A DNA stretch of 45,434 bases from Flavobacteriia bacterium (lineage in GTDB: Bacteria > Bacteroidota > Bacteroidia > Flavobacteriales_D > Crocinitomicaceae), in NCBI GenBank assembly GCA_947463445.1, contig CANHRS010000014.1, positions 1 through 45,434 on the forward strand. Direction: 5' to 3'. The position numbers and the translations under genes are program-made. Of this stretch, positions 1 to 9,107 are shown in pieces. The notes below the pieces were generated by a model that saw only the letters and a list, made by a program, of their open reading frames with translations, made no database searches and was not told where the DNA came from. The first letter of the stretch is position 1; each line of letters opens with the position of its first letter.

Positions 1-876
1 TAATCTTTTAGACGTAAAATCTAAGAGAGATTGTTTTGCGGAAAAAACATAAGAACCTAAAGCAGCTCCATCTTCTTTTAATTTCCCCAAAGGACCTTCC
101 AGTACTAATTTCCCCATGAATGGACTTACAGATACTTTTCCTCCAAAGGATTTACGGTTACCATCACGATAGGTTATATCCATAATGGATGAAATTCTAC
201 CACCGTATCGTGCATCAAAACCACCAGTATACACATCCACATTTTTTACAAGTTCTGTTTCAAAAATAGAAAAGAAACCGATAGAGTGAAATGGATTATA
301 AATGGTAACACCGTCTAATAAAACTTTGTTTTGAATAGGAGTACCTCCTCGCACATAGATTTGTCCACCTTGATCGCCTGTAGTAACTACACCAGGTGTT
401 ACACTAAATGCACCAACTATGTCATTTTCACCACCAATACTTGGAATACGTTCTAAGCTTTTTTTGTCTAATTTAATGTGCGACATATTTACCTCAGTAG
501 TTTTCTTCTTAGCTTCTACATTAACACGTGCTACACTTAATTCTTTAGTAATAATTTCTTTGATTAATTCATATTTCTTCTGTAAAATTTGTGTGGATGC
601 TTCAAGAAAGATTGTATCTTTTATTGTTTCGTAAATGGTACTTTCAATACTTACATAATACGTTCCTATTTTTAGTTTAGGTATTGAGAAAAATCCATTT
701 ACATCGGTAACTGCCCCTGAAAATTCGTTGCTAGTTGAATAAATTTTAATTTTTTGAAAAGGGATAACTTCGCCAGATGCTTTTTCATAGATGAACCCTC
801 TAAAAATTGATTCCTGACTATTTACATTCAATGAAAAAATTAAAAACAAAAGGAGTAATCTATGAATTTTATGCAT
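1..876 (-). CDS. TonB-dependent receptor, N-terminal part (runs off window)
   Basis: An open minus-strand frame starts at ATG 876-874 and continues past base 1, so only the first 292 residues are visible. It begins with a signal peptide (MHKIHRLLLLFLIFS, likely cleaved near NSQ). A carboxypeptidase-regulatory-like beta-sandwich follows (about residues 25-105), then a TonB plug with the characteristic stretches GVVTTGDQGGQIYVRGG and VLLDGVTIYNPFHSIGFFSIF and the GGFDARYGGRISS segment. The family consists of outer-membrane beta barrels importing siderophores, glycans or peptides; this plug type is common in Bacteroidota and the substrate cannot be read. The start overlaps the mazG stop by 8 bases, so the two may be translationally coupled. 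Confidence 0.9.
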   Translation of the reverse strand, partial: MHKIHRLLLLFLIFSLNVNSQESIFRGFIYEKASGEVIPFQKIKIYSTSNEFSGAVTDVNGFFSIPKLKIGTYYVSIESTIYETIKDTIFLEASTQILQKKYELIKEIITKELSVARVNVEAKKKTTEVNMSHIKLDKKSLERIPSIGGENDIVGAFSVTPGVVTTGDQGGQIYVRGGTPIQNKVLLDGVTIYNPFHSIGFFSIFETELVKNVDVYTGGFDARYGGRISSIMDITYRDGNRKSFGGKVSVSPFMGKLVLEGPLGKLKEDGAALGSYVFSAKQSLLDFTSKRL

Positions 877-1654
877 TTTTATTATTTTTTTCAAGTTCTT
901 TTGCTTTCTCCCAGTAAATATCCATTTCACTTAAATCCATTTCACTGATATTTTTATTGTCTTCCAACATCAATGATTCCATTGTTTGAAAACGTCCTTT
1001 GAATTTTAAGTTGGTTTTGTCTAATGCGTTTTCCGGATTTACTCCAATAAATCGGGCATAGTTAATTAGAGAAAATAAAACATCGCCGAATTCACTTTCT
1101 ATTTCGGCTGCATCCTTTGACGCTTCTGCTTCTTGTAATTCACCAAGTTCCTCCTGTACTTTGTCCCAAACTTGGGATTTTGTATCCCAGTCAAATCCAA
1201 TACCTTTTACTTTTTCTTGTATGCGCATGGCTTTTACTAAAGCGGGGAGGGAAGAAGGCACACCTTCTAACACTGATTTTTTACCTTCTTTAAGTTTTAA
1301 TTTCTCCCAATTTGCTTTAACTTCTTCTTCGGTATTTGCTTCGGTATCACCATAAATATGGGGATGTCTAAAAATGAGTTTTTCACAAATGGCATTTAAA
1401 ACACTTTCCACATCAAATGCTCCTTGTTCGCTACCAAGTTTACAATAAAAAACTAGGTGTAAAAATAAATCACCTAATTCCCCTTTTAAAGCTTGTAAAT
1501 CATTTGTTGTTATTGCATCCGCAAGTTCGTATGTTTCTTCTATCGTTAACGTGCGCAGTGTGTCGAAAGTTTGTTTTTTATCCCATGGACACTTATCCCG
1601 AAGGTCATCCATGATATTTAATAATCGGTCAAATGCGCGTAGACGAGGATCCAT
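869..1654 (-). CDS. mazG: Nucleoside triphosphate pyrophosphohydrolase MazG
   Basis: A 261-residue protein matching the usual length of two-domain MazG (all-alpha NTP-PPase). It hydrolyses (d)NTPs to NMP and pyrophosphate and cleans aberrant nucleotides from the cytoplasmic pool. The first domain carries the metal-binding helices: EETYE near residues 39-43 and ELGDLFLHLVF near 59-69. A second copy of the acidic pattern (EELGELQEA, then EFGDVLFSLINYARF) occupies the C-terminal half. The N-terminal CPWDKKQT (22-29) is a MazG signature. The start ATG at 1654 follows a 146-bp gap in which no clear promoter box is visible. The gene is followed, with overlap, by a TonB-dependent receptor. Confidence 0.93.
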   Translation of the reverse strand: MDPRLRAFDRLLNIMDDLRDKCPWDKKQTFDTLRTLTIEETYELADAITTNDLQALKGELGDLFLHLVFYCKLGSEQGAFDVESVLNAICEKLIFRHPHIYGDTEANTEEEVKANWEKLKLKEGKKSVLEGVPSSLPALVKAMRIQEKVKGIGFDWDTKSQVWDKVQEELGELQEAEASKDAAEIESEFGDVLFSLINYARFIGVNPENALDKTNLKFKGRFQTMESLMLEDNKNISEMDLSEMDIYWEKAKELEKNNKNA

Positions 1655-1800
1655 AGTTTAAAATAAAAAACGAATATAATTAGAAATTTGTAGAATTATT
1701 CTAATTTCTATAAATCGTTTCTAATAAGTTGTGCATCTAAAAGAATAAAGACAAATTTCTTTTTTTTGTTGAAAATGCTACTTCTTCACTGATGGATTAT

Positions 1801-3510
1801 TTATTTAACACCTCTATATTTTTGAAGAGCAGTATTCGATTCCGATAACGTCGTAAATGAACCTAAGCTTACTTGGTAAGAACCATTTAATTCTTTAGAA
1901 AAGGCAGTGTTGAAACCGTCTGTTTTTAAGTTGGATAATAGCTGATCTGCTGAAGCTTTATCTTTAAATGTGCCAACAATAACTTGTATGTTTTTATTTG
2001 GTGAAGTATAGGCAGGATTAGGATTAGGCGTAATAATTTTTTTTGGAGCAGGAACAGGTGCAATAATTGGTGTAGATGAGATGATAACAGAATTAATCTT
2101 TGCAGGTGGTGTAGTTGTTGTATTTTTAGTATTTAGTGCTGAAGTGTTTTCTGTTTTAACAGTTGGAGTAACATTTAACTTTGTATTAGATTTCGGAGCA
2201 GAAACTGACTTAGCATCCGAAGCTACATTAGTGTTTTGGTTTTCAATTTTAGGAGTGGTAACAAATGTGTTTTTGGAAGTAGTTTCATTTGATATGTCCT
2301 TCGTACTATGAGGTGAACTTTCTTTTTCTTCTACTTTCTTTGTAGTATGTTTCGATAATTCTTTATGTAATTCTTTTTTTTCGATAACCTTATTTGTTAT
2401 GATTTTGGATTCTTTTTTGTCTATCACTGTCAAGTGAACCTTATTATCTCTTTGTTTTTTAATAAACCACATTGTTCCTACAGTTAGTAAGATAGCTGAA
2501 AACAGCCAAAAAATCATTGAACGTGACTTTTTCTTTTCTTTTGGTGCTTGATTTTCTAAATTATCATTATCTAAAGTAATAGATTTTTTTAGACGTCTTT
2601 GTGTAGCTTTAGCAATTGCTTTTTCGTTTTTTCGTTTTTTACGTAATGCTTTTTTATCCTCTTTCGTTTCGATAATTGTTTCCATTGTATTTTCAACTAT
2701 TGGTTCACTGTGTGATACAATGTCTTTTTCTACATCTCTTTCGTCGGAGGTATGTATGTCATGTAAATTACTTGAAAAAGTAGTGCTTTCTTCATTTTCT
2801 TCTTCGATGAAAGTTACAAATTCATTATGTATTATTTCATTCTCATTATTTTGAGTAGATTCTAGTGATAGATCTTGATTTTCAGTTTGATATACTAGTA
2901 CATCAATAGATTTTTGTTCCGTAATTGTCGCGTCGCTATTAGTTTCCTCAATAGGATGAATATCTGTTTCTTCCAGGGATAAATGAAATGGATTTGTTGA
3001 AATTGGTAGTTCTTCCTCGATTTGTTGGTGTATTTCTTTATCTGTTTTGACAGGTTCTTCTAGTGTATTAAATACTTCATTTTGATAAGGTTGATTAAGT
3101 GATTCGTTTTCGGAAACAGTTGTTTTCATTTTTTCTTTGGAATTTTTTCTTTCCTTTACTTTTTTAGAAAGTATCGTATTGTCTTTAATTTGATATTCTT
3201 CCCAACGTTGAAATTCAATTTCTCCTTCTGAATTTATTTTAAATCTGCCAAATTCTGTCATTTCAAAATTTTCTCCATTGTCTAAAGAAGAATTAACGGT
3301 ATTAACAAAATTAGTGATAGTATTTTTAGCGTCATCCAATTCAATAGTCTCTACGTTTGCAATATGTTTTGCTAAAAGTCCATCATCGTGTTTCAAAAAC
3401 GGCATAAAATAAATATCTCCAGTTTTTGTACTAGTAATGGTTAAAGCACCAAATCCTGGAATTATAATCGTATTTGATTCATTTAGAATTTGTTGTAAAT
3501 AGTTTTGCAT
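1801..3510 (-). CDS. HU-like domain / SPOR domain membrane protein
   Basis: The protein has 569 residues from ATG 3510; an extension to 3528 would need a TTG start that lies within a TACATTTG promoter-like box. Residues 1-100 resemble the HU-CCDC81 type domains of Bacteroidota (YLQQILNESNTIIIPGFGALTI, then EFGRFKINSEGEI). A long acidic Glu/Ser/Thr-rich linker follows, then a Lys/Arg-rich segment and one transmembrane helix (about 330-350, FWLFSAILLTVGTMWFI). A second Thr/Lys/Asn/Pro-rich linker leads to a C-terminal SPOR domain (about 497-569, VIVGTFKDKASADQLLSNLK). SPOR domains bind denuded septal peptidoglycan. The topology implies a cytoplasmic HU-like head and a periplasmic SPOR domain, possibly linking nucleoid and division septum; that role is inferred. 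Confidence 0.85.
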   Translation of the reverse strand: MQNYLQQILNESNTIIIPGFGALTITSTKTGDIYFMPFLKHDDGLLAKHIANVETIELDDAKNTITNFVNTVNSSLDNGENFEMTEFGRFKINSEGEIEFQRWEEYQIKDNTILSKKVKERKNSKEKMKTTVSENESLNQPYQNEVFNTLEEPVKTDKEIHQQIEEELPISTNPFHLSLEETDIHPIEETNSDATITEQKSIDVLVYQTENQDLSLESTQNNENEIIHNEFVTFIEEENEESTTFSSNLHDIHTSDERDVEKDIVSHSEPIVENTMETIIETKEDKKALRKKRKNEKAIAKATQRRLKKSITLDNDNLENQAPKEKKKSRSMIFWLFSAILLTVGTMWFIKKQRDNKVHLTVIDKKESKIITNKVIEKKELHKELSKHTTKKVEEKESSPHSTKDISNETTSKNTFVTTPKIENQNTNVASDAKSVSAPKSNTKLNVTPTVKTENTSALNTKNTTTTPPAKINSVIISSTPIIAPVPAPKKIITPNPNPAYTSPNKNIQVIVGTFKDKASADQLLSNLKTDGFNTAFSKELNGSYQVSLGSFTTLSESNTALQKYRGVK

Positions 3511-3549
3511 AATAGACAATTTGAACAAATGTAAAGTTACAATTTTGTA

Positions 3550-4407
3550 TTAATTAAAAAAATCTTCAAATAGGAATGTTTCATCTAGACGAACCCCTTT
3601 GTCTGTATATTTTACTGTACAGCATTCATTTACATTGTCATGTTCGAAGAATAAAATGTACTTATTATTTACTGCAACCTCTAAAAATTTTTCCTTTTCC
3701 GTCATGGTAACCAAAGGTCTTGTATCATATCCCATGATATATGGAAGTGGTAAATGACCAACGCTTGGTAATAAGTCTGCCATAAACACTACTGTTTTTC
3801 CTTTATAATTAATTTTAGGTAGCATCATTGATTCCGTGTGACCATCCACAAATATTGCGTCTATGTTGTTGAATATTTGGGAAGAAAGTTCGCCTGTACG
3901 TTCAATAAATTTTAATTGACCGCTTTCTTGAATGGGAAGAATATTTTCAGTTAAAAAAGAAGCTTTCTCGCGCGGGTTTGGTTTGGTTGCCCAGTCCCAA
4001 TGTTTTTCATTTGACCAATAAATAGCATTTTTAAACGCTGGTTCAAATCCAGTTCTATTTTTATTCCATTGAATCGCTCCACCACAATGATCAAAATGTA
4101 GGTGGGTTAAAAATACATCCGTAATATCCGATTTACTATATCCTAGTTTATTTAGTTTTTGTTCAAATAAATCCGTTTCAGACAAGTGAAAGTGCGAAAA
4201 GAATTTATCATCTTGTTTATCACCGATACCTGTATCAATTAAAATTAATCTATTGTCTTGTTCAATAATTAAGCTACGCATAGCCCAGTCACATAAGTTG
4301 TTTTGATCTGCAGGGTTAGTTCTATTCCAAATGGATTTAGGAACTACTCCAAACATAGCGCCTCCATCTAATTTAAAGTTACCAGTATTTATGGAATGTA
4401 TTTTCAT
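3550..4407 (-). CDS. Metallo-beta-lactamase-fold hydrolase
   Basis: A 285-residue cytoplasmic protein with no signal peptide. It shows the full set of di-zinc ligands of the metallo-beta-lactamase superfamily: HLHFDH (H102, H104, D106, H107), DGHTES (H190), MADLLP (D211) and EHD (H256). The layout and the Asp-rich loop resemble the group containing AHL-lactonase-like enzymes, but the substrate cannot be inferred from sequence. It lies 31 bp downstream of the TrmH-type methyltransferase on the same strand and is likely co-transcribed with it. Confidence 0.85.
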   Translation of the reverse strand: MKIHSINTGNFKLDGGAMFGVVPKSIWNRTNPADQNNLCDWAMRSLIIEQDNRLILIDTGIGDKQDDKFFSHFHLSETDLFEQKLNKLGYSKSDITDVFLTHLHFDHCGGAIQWNKNRTGFEPAFKNAIYWSNEKHWDWATKPNPREKASFLTENILPIQESGQLKFIERTGELSSQIFNNIDAIFVDGHTESMMLPKINYKGKTVVFMADLLPSVGHLPLPYIMGYDTRPLVTMTEKEKFLEVAVNNKYILFFEHDNVNECCTVKYTDKGVRLDETFLFEDFFN

Positions 4408-4440
4408 AGTTAATTATTAATCAAGGATTCAAAGACAAAT

Positions 4441-5109
4441 TTAAACGGAATGTTTCTCTCTAAAATGTTTTTCTAATTTATCTCCACTATTTAGAATCTT
4501 TCTACACCATTTTATTTTTAATGCAGTTTGTTCTTCTGAAGTGAGTTTCCAGTTATATGAACTTTGCTCCAAGCGTTGACGTAAGGTATTTAATATTATC
4601 GCTACAGATACAGAAATATTAAAACTTTCTGTGAAACCATACATGGGAATTTTCACAAAGGTATCTGCCATTTTTTCCACTTCTTCACTTATTCCTCTGC
4701 GTTCCGTCCCAAAAACCAAAGCAATCGGTTTACTTAAATCTAAGTCATATATTGTGTTTTCTGTGTGAGGAGTTGTTGCAACTATTGTATAACCTTTTGA
4801 CTTTAATTTATCGATACAGTCTTTGGTAACTTGCGTTCCTTGATTATAGTTAAACATATCCACCCAACGGCCTGCACCTAGTGCGATATCGCGTTGTACT
4901 TTATATTGGTTGTCTTTCTCAATTACATGCATTTCTTGTAATCCAAAACAATCACAAGAACGTAATACTGCACTCGCGTTATGTTCTTGATAAACATTTT
5001 CTATTGCTACTGTGATATGTTTTGTCCGTTCGGAAGCGATGCGGTCAAACATTTCTTTTTTATTGTCGCTGATTATAGAATAGAATTCAGCTAGTATTTT
5101 ATCTTCCAT
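4441..5109 (-). CDS. trmH: TrmH/SpoU-family tRNA/rRNA 2'-O-methyltransferase
   Basis: A 222-residue SPOUT-class methyltransferase. All three SpoU motifs are present: motif 1 ENVYQEHNASAVLRSCD (37-53) with N44 and R50, motif 2 LVFGTERRGIS (131-141), and motif 3 IPMYGFTESFNISVSVA (154-170), which form the trefoil-knot SAM site. The length and C-terminal tail fit TrmH, which methylates G18 of tRNA, but a TrmH paralogue acting on another RNA is possible. It starts just after the HU terminator, so it must have its own promoter or receive read-through. Confidence 0.85.
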   Translation of the reverse strand: MEDKILAEFYSIISDNKKEMFDRIASERTKHITVAIENVYQEHNASAVLRSCDCFGLQEMHVIEKDNQYKVQRDIALGAGRWVDMFNYNQGTQVTKDCIDKLKSKGYTIVATTPHTENTIYDLDLSKPIALVFGTERRGISEEVEKMADTFVKIPMYGFTESFNISVSVAIILNTLRQRLEQSSYNWKLTSEEQTALKIKWCRKILNSGDKLEKHFREKHSV

Positions 5110-5116
5110 TATTTTG

Positions 5117-5147
5117 AAAAAAAAAGGGCAGCCTAGGCTACCCTTTA
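5117..5147 (-). terminator. Rho-independent terminator of the HU gene
   Basis: Read on the minus strand, AAAGGG and AGCC arms pair with GGCT and CCCTTT around a TA centre with one mismatch, followed by a run of nine T. It lies about 20 bp past the HU stop codon and just upstream of the methyltransferase start. Confidence 0.8.
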
Positions 5148-5165
5148 AAATTTTGAAACTAATTC

Positions 5166-5438
5166 TTAGTTAACATTTCCTGTTAAATCAGCACCAGCTT
5201 TAAATTTAACTACATTTTTTGCAGCAATATTGATTTCTTTACCAGTTTGTGGGTTACGACCAGTTCTTGCTTCTCTTTTAGAAACGGAGAAAGATCCAAA
5301 TCCTACTAATGATAATTTATCACCAGCTTTTAACGCTGTAGATGTAGCGCTTACAAATCCGTCTAATGCTTTTTTTGCATCTGCTTTAGATAATCCAGAC
5401 TCAGCTGCGATTGCATCGATTAATTCTGCTTTGTTCAT
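5166..5438 (-). CDS. hup: DNA-binding protein HU
   Basis: A 90-residue protein from ATG 5438 (MNKAELIDAIAAESGLSKADA), exactly the canonical HU length; a seven-residue extension to 5459 would need TTG. The nucleoid-packing dimer fold is seen from the N-terminal helices, GFGSFSVSKREARTGRNPQTG (about 46-66, leading into the DNA-intercalating arm with the conserved RNPQTG), and the basic end VVKFKAGADL. It is monocistronic: a TAACTTTG box lies 34 bp upstream and a strong terminator follows. Confidence 0.96.
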   Translation of the reverse strand: MNKAELIDAIAAESGLSKADAKKALDGFVSATSTALKAGDKLSLVGFGSFSVSKREARTGRNPQTGKEINIAAKNVVKFKAGADLTGNVN

Positions 5439-5471
5439 GTTAAATAGTTTTTTATTCAATTAATACTGCAA

Positions 5472-5479
5472 CAAAGTTA
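5472..5479 (-). promoter_or_regulatory. Promoter -7 box of HU
   Basis: Minus-strand TAACTTTG fits the Bacteroidota -7 consensus TAnnTTTG, 34 bp before the HU ATG. No clear -33 TTG at the expected distance was found. Confidence 0.6.
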
Positions 5480-5635
5480 TAAGATTATGCAGTATTTACT
5501 AGTGTTTTAGCAATAATTGTTAATAAAAATCACGAAAAATAACTTGTATAAAACTAATAATGAACATATTAAATATATTTACATATATTTAACGCATTGT
5601 TAATCAGTATCTTATTTTGTTTTAACTGTAATCTT

Positions 5636-6601
5636 TTATTTTTCAATACGCAGTGTTAAATTATTGTATCCTGCATGAAATTCACTGTGCGACATTCGTT
5701 TTTTCCCTTCCGGTTGTAGTTCAGTTACACATAAATAATAGTCATTACACGGAAATAAGATACCTTCTTTTGTGAAAACAATATCGTTTTTATGATCAGA
5801 AGGTATATTTGTTTTTGTTGCTTTGAAAAGTTTAAAAGTTTTAGATTCTCCTTTTTCAGTAAAAAGAACGTTTGTCCATGCAGTAGGGTAAGGGGAAAGT
5901 CCGCGACTAAAATTGTGTATGTGAGCACATGTTTCCTTCCAATTAATTTGGCAATCGGGTTTAAAAATTTTTGGCGCAGATTTTAACATTTGCGTTTCTA
6001 TAAGGGCTGTTTGAGGTGTTCTTTTAACTGTCCCATCGATAATTTGTTGTACCGATTTTTGTACTAAGGTTTTACCTAAATACATTAATCGATCATGAAG
6101 TTCTCCAGCGGTTTCGTTTTCCGTTATTGGTAATGATTCACGTTCGATTACCATACCTGTATCTATTTCTTGTTCGATAAAAAATGTAGTTACACCTGTT
6201 ACAGTTTCTCCTTGCATAATTGCCCAATTTATTGGAGCCGCTCCACGGTATTCAGGTAGTAAGGATGCATGTAAATTAATTGTTCCTTTTGGAGGCATAT
6301 TCCATACCATTTCAGGTAACATGCGAAAGGCAACAACAACAAACAAATCTGCATTTAAATTTGCTAGATCTTTAATAAATTCTGCGTCTTTTAAGTTAAC
6401 AGGTTGTAGGATATTCAAGGCATGCTTTACTGCTGTTGTTTTTACACTACTTTCTTGTAGTTTTTGTCCTCTACCTGCCGGTTTATCGGGTGCTGTTATA
6501 ACACCAACGATAGAATAATTGTGTTCTAATAACCCTTCTAATATGGTACTAGCAAATTCTGGTGTTCCCATAAATACAATACGAAAATCTTGCTTTGTCA
6601 T
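5636..6601 (-). CDS. fmt: Methionyl-tRNA formyltransferase
   Basis: The protein has 321 residues from ATG 6601; the longer frame to 6619 would use TTG inside the upstream gene. It transfers formyl from 10-formyl-THF to Met-tRNAfMet for translation initiation. The N-terminal Rossmann domain begins RIVFMGTPEFA. The catalytic triad is visible as N109 and H111 in INLHASLLPEYRGAAP and D147 in EIDTG; the C-terminal OB-like domain follows. The start overlaps the stop of the MATE gene as ATGA (6598-6601), which suggests translational coupling. Confidence 0.95.
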   Translation of the reverse strand: MTKQDFRIVFMGTPEFASTILEGLLEHNYSIVGVITAPDKPAGRGQKLQESSVKTTAVKHALNILQPVNLKDAEFIKDLANLNADLFVVVAFRMLPEMVWNMPPKGTINLHASLLPEYRGAAPINWAIMQGETVTGVTTFFIEQEIDTGMVIERESLPITENETAGELHDRLMYLGKTLVQKSVQQIIDGTVKRTPQTALIETQMLKSAPKIFKPDCQINWKETCAHIHNFSRGLSPYPTAWTNVLFTEKGESKTFKLFKATKTNIPSDHKNDIVFTKEGILFPCNDYYLCVTELQPEGKKRMSHSEFHAGYNNLTLRIEK

Positions 6602-7929
6602 ATTTTTTTTGTTTTCCAATTAAAAAAATGGAGATATCCAATGGATAAAATCCCCAAAGATCCGAAGTAAACATATTCTACGGACCAAACCCAAAAGATG
6701 TCAGCTTCCCATACTTTAATTAATAAATAGGAAGAAAAAAGATATATGGTAATGCTGAAAAATTCGATTAAGAAACTTGCAATTGTATTTCCGGATCCAT
6801 TCACAGTTTGAAATTTCACCGAAATTAAACCGAAAATCAAAAATGAGCCTGCAATGAACCGAAGTATATCTGCACTTTTCTCAATATAGGCACTTGCTGG
6901 ATTTATCCAAGCAATCATTGTTTTTGGGTAAAATAAAGCACCATGAAAAAACAGAAATAAAAATAATACAGTCAGTAATTGAATTCTGCGTTGAATAATT
7001 TTTATTGCATCAAAATCTACTTTACCAACATATTGTGAGATATATGTTTTTGTTGTCGCAGCAAACCCTAAAATGGGTACAAAAGCCAGGAAATAAAAGG
7101 ATCGAATATTTTGAGAAACGGTTAATTCAAATTTACCCATTTGTTCTATCCAGGTAAAAAATATTGTCCAAGATGCCAATGCAACAAACCCTTGAAAAAA
7201 TAAGGGGGTACCAATTTTTAGTAATTCAATAAAGGATTTCCATTGAAATGCAAAATGTTCAAACATCTGATATAGTTTGCGTTCTTTTGAAAAAATAATG
7301 AATAACGCAAGAAAAAGCATTCCTAAAAACTCAGCAATGGTAGATGCAATAGCAGCACCTTTACTTCCTAAGGGTAGGATTGTGTTACCGATTCCAAATA
7401 TAAAAAGATACCCTAATACAATATTAGAAACAGCAATGATTAGTGCACCCACTAGTACGACCCATGTTTTTCCAATAGCTAAAAAAAATGCTTGAATTGG
7501 TAAACTTAGCATGCAAAATAGTAATGCATAACTACGAACGGATAGAAATTCAATTTGTGCGTTTGCTAAATCGATATGTTTAGTATATAGAGGAAGTAAT
7601 ACAGGAACAATAAAGTATAAAAACAAAAAAAGTAGGAGGGATACCAGCCCGATTGTAAAAACGGATGTTCCAAAAATTCTTCCGATGGCATGCTGTTTAT
7701 CTTGACCAATTCTTCGTGCAATTAGAATTTGCACACCATCACTTAAACCATTTAAAGCCATAAAAAGGGTGACGTAAATCAAACTAGCGTTACCACATGC
7801 GTCGAAAGCGAGTGTGTCGTAACGGCTTAAAAATGCGCTATCGCTTATTAATACAATGGATTGAATAAAGGAGGATACCATTAAAGGTAATGCAACCCCT
7901 AAAATATTTTTGTATTTATATTCGAGCAT
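6598..7929 (-). CDS. MATE-family efflux transporter
   Basis: A 443-residue polytopic inner-membrane protein with about twelve hydrophobic segments. The first helix segment reads LGVALPLMVSSFIQSIVLISDSAFL and the second half repeats the topology (about 230-440), as in MATE (NorM/DinF-like) cation antiporters that export drugs or metabolites. The substrate is unknown. The start codon shares one base with the stop of the upstream methyltransferase (TAATG at 7927-7931), and the stop overlaps fmt, so these genes form one tight operon. Confidence 0.88.
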   Translation of the reverse strand: MLEYKYKNILGVALPLMVSSFIQSIVLISDSAFLSRYDTLAFDACGNASLIYVTLFMALNGLSDGVQILIARRIGQDKQHAIGRIFGTSVFTIGLVSLLLFLFLYFIVPVLLPLYTKHIDLANAQIEFLSVRSYALLFCMLSLPIQAFFLAIGKTWVVLVGALIIAVSNIVLGYLFIFGIGNTILPLGSKGAAIASTIAEFLGMLFLALFIIFSKERKLYQMFEHFAFQWKSFIELLKIGTPLFFQGFVALASWTIFFTWIEQMGKFELTVSQNIRSFYFLAFVPILGFAATTKTYISQYVGKVDFDAIKIIQRRIQLLTVLFLFLFFHGALFYPKTMIAWINPASAYIEKSADILRFIAGSFLIFGLISVKFQTVNGSGNTIASFLIEFFSITIYLFSSYLLIKVWEADIFWVWSVEYVYFGSLGILSIGYLHFFNWKTKKI

Positions 7930-9104
7930 TATTCAACTTGAATAACTAATCCCTTTAAATATTCACCTTCTGGATGAAAGGCGTTTATTGGATGATCTGC
8001 AGGTTGATGCAATTGTTCCAGAATACGTACTTTTCTTCCACTTTCGATTGCTGCCGCAATAACGGTATTGGTAAAAAGGTATTTATCGACCACTTGCGAA
8101 CAAGAATAGGTAAATATCAACCCACCTGGTTTAATTTGTCTAATAGCATGTGCGTTTAAGCGTTTATACCCTTGGATAGCTTTGTGTCGCTTGTCTTTGT
8201 GTTTTGCAAATGCGGGTGGATCTAATATGATAATGTCGTAAGCTTCTGGTAATTCTTTGATGTATTCCATCGTATCTGCTACAATAGACATATGGTTTTT
8301 ACCCATATCATTCAATAAAACATTTGCCTCTGTAAGCTCAATTGCTTTTTTAGAACTATCTAAAGAATGTGCTAGTGTTGCTTCACCTGCAATAGCAGCT
8401 AAACTAAATCCACCAGAATAACAAAAGGTATTTAATACTTTTTTATCTTTTGCATACTTTCTTACTAAACTTCTATTCTCACGTTGATCAATGAAAAAAC
8501 CAGTTTTTTGACCATTAATCCAATCAATTTGGTATTTTATTCCATTTTCTAGTGCTATATGAGGTGTTTCAGCTCCTCCAAATAGATACTTATTTTCTAC
8601 TTCTAGTCGAGCTGGAAGCGTATCGCTTGATTTAGAATATACTGCAATTAATTCTTTGCCGAGTACGTGTTGCAATGCTTCTGATATGTATCCAACATTT
8701 TGATACATTCCAATACTGTGACATTGTATTACAGCTACACCTGCGTAAAAATCAATAATAAGTCCAGGTAATGAATCACCTTCACCGTGAACCAATCTAA
8801 GAATTGAGTTTTGCGGATTAAATAAATTTAAACTTCTTCGTAGTGCAACTGCAGCTTCCAATTTTTCATTAAAAAAATCTTGGTTTATTGGACGTTCTGT
8901 GAAACTCAATACACGAAAAGCGATTGTGCTAGGTTGAAAATGACCACGTGCAATAAAGTTATTGCGATGATCACAAATATCCACAATTTCTCCTTCGACT
9001 AAATCTGATGTATCTGTGTGTATAGCCCCAGAAAAAACCCAAGGATGAAAACGTTGAATAGAACCTTGTTTTGCTTTGTGTAATTGTAGTTTTTTTATGG
9101 ACAT
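7929..9104 (-). CDS. RlmI-like class I SAM-dependent rRNA methyltransferase
   Basis: A 391-residue protein. The N-terminal PUA-like RNA-binding domain (about 1-75: LHKAKQGSIQRFHPWVFSGA) and a central EEHEE-type region precede a Rossmann methyltransferase domain with GFFIDQRENR, VLNTFCYSGGFSLAA (SAM motif I) and the catalytic LDPPAFAK (motif IV). The family includes RlmI, which makes 23S rRNA m5C1962; the catalytic Cys region (TYSCSQ) is present, so the same activity is likely. It lies 3 bp after the TPR protein gene and overlaps the MATE gene start by one base. Confidence 0.88.
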   Translation of the reverse strand: MSIKKLQLHKAKQGSIQRFHPWVFSGAIHTDTSDLVEGEIVDICDHRNNFIARGHFQPSTIAFRVLSFTERPINQDFFNEKLEAAVALRRSLNLFNPQNSILRLVHGEGDSLPGLIIDFYAGVAVIQCHSIGMYQNVGYISEALQHVLGKELIAVYSKSSDTLPARLEVENKYLFGGAETPHIALENGIKYQIDWINGQKTGFFIDQRENRSLVRKYAKDKKVLNTFCYSGGFSLAAIAGEATLAHSLDSSKKAIELTEANVLLNDMGKNHMSIVADTMEYIKELPEAYDIIILDPPAFAKHKDKRHKAIQGYKRLNAHAIRQIKPGGLIFTYSCSQVVDKYLFTNTVIAAAIESGRKVRILEQLHQPADHPINAFHPEGEYLKGLVIQVE

Positions 9105-9107
9105 ACC

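Noticed and set aside
3550-4407. Assignment as a quorum-quenching lactonase
   Set aside because: Metal ligands are common to the whole superfamily; no feature proves lactone hydrolysis.
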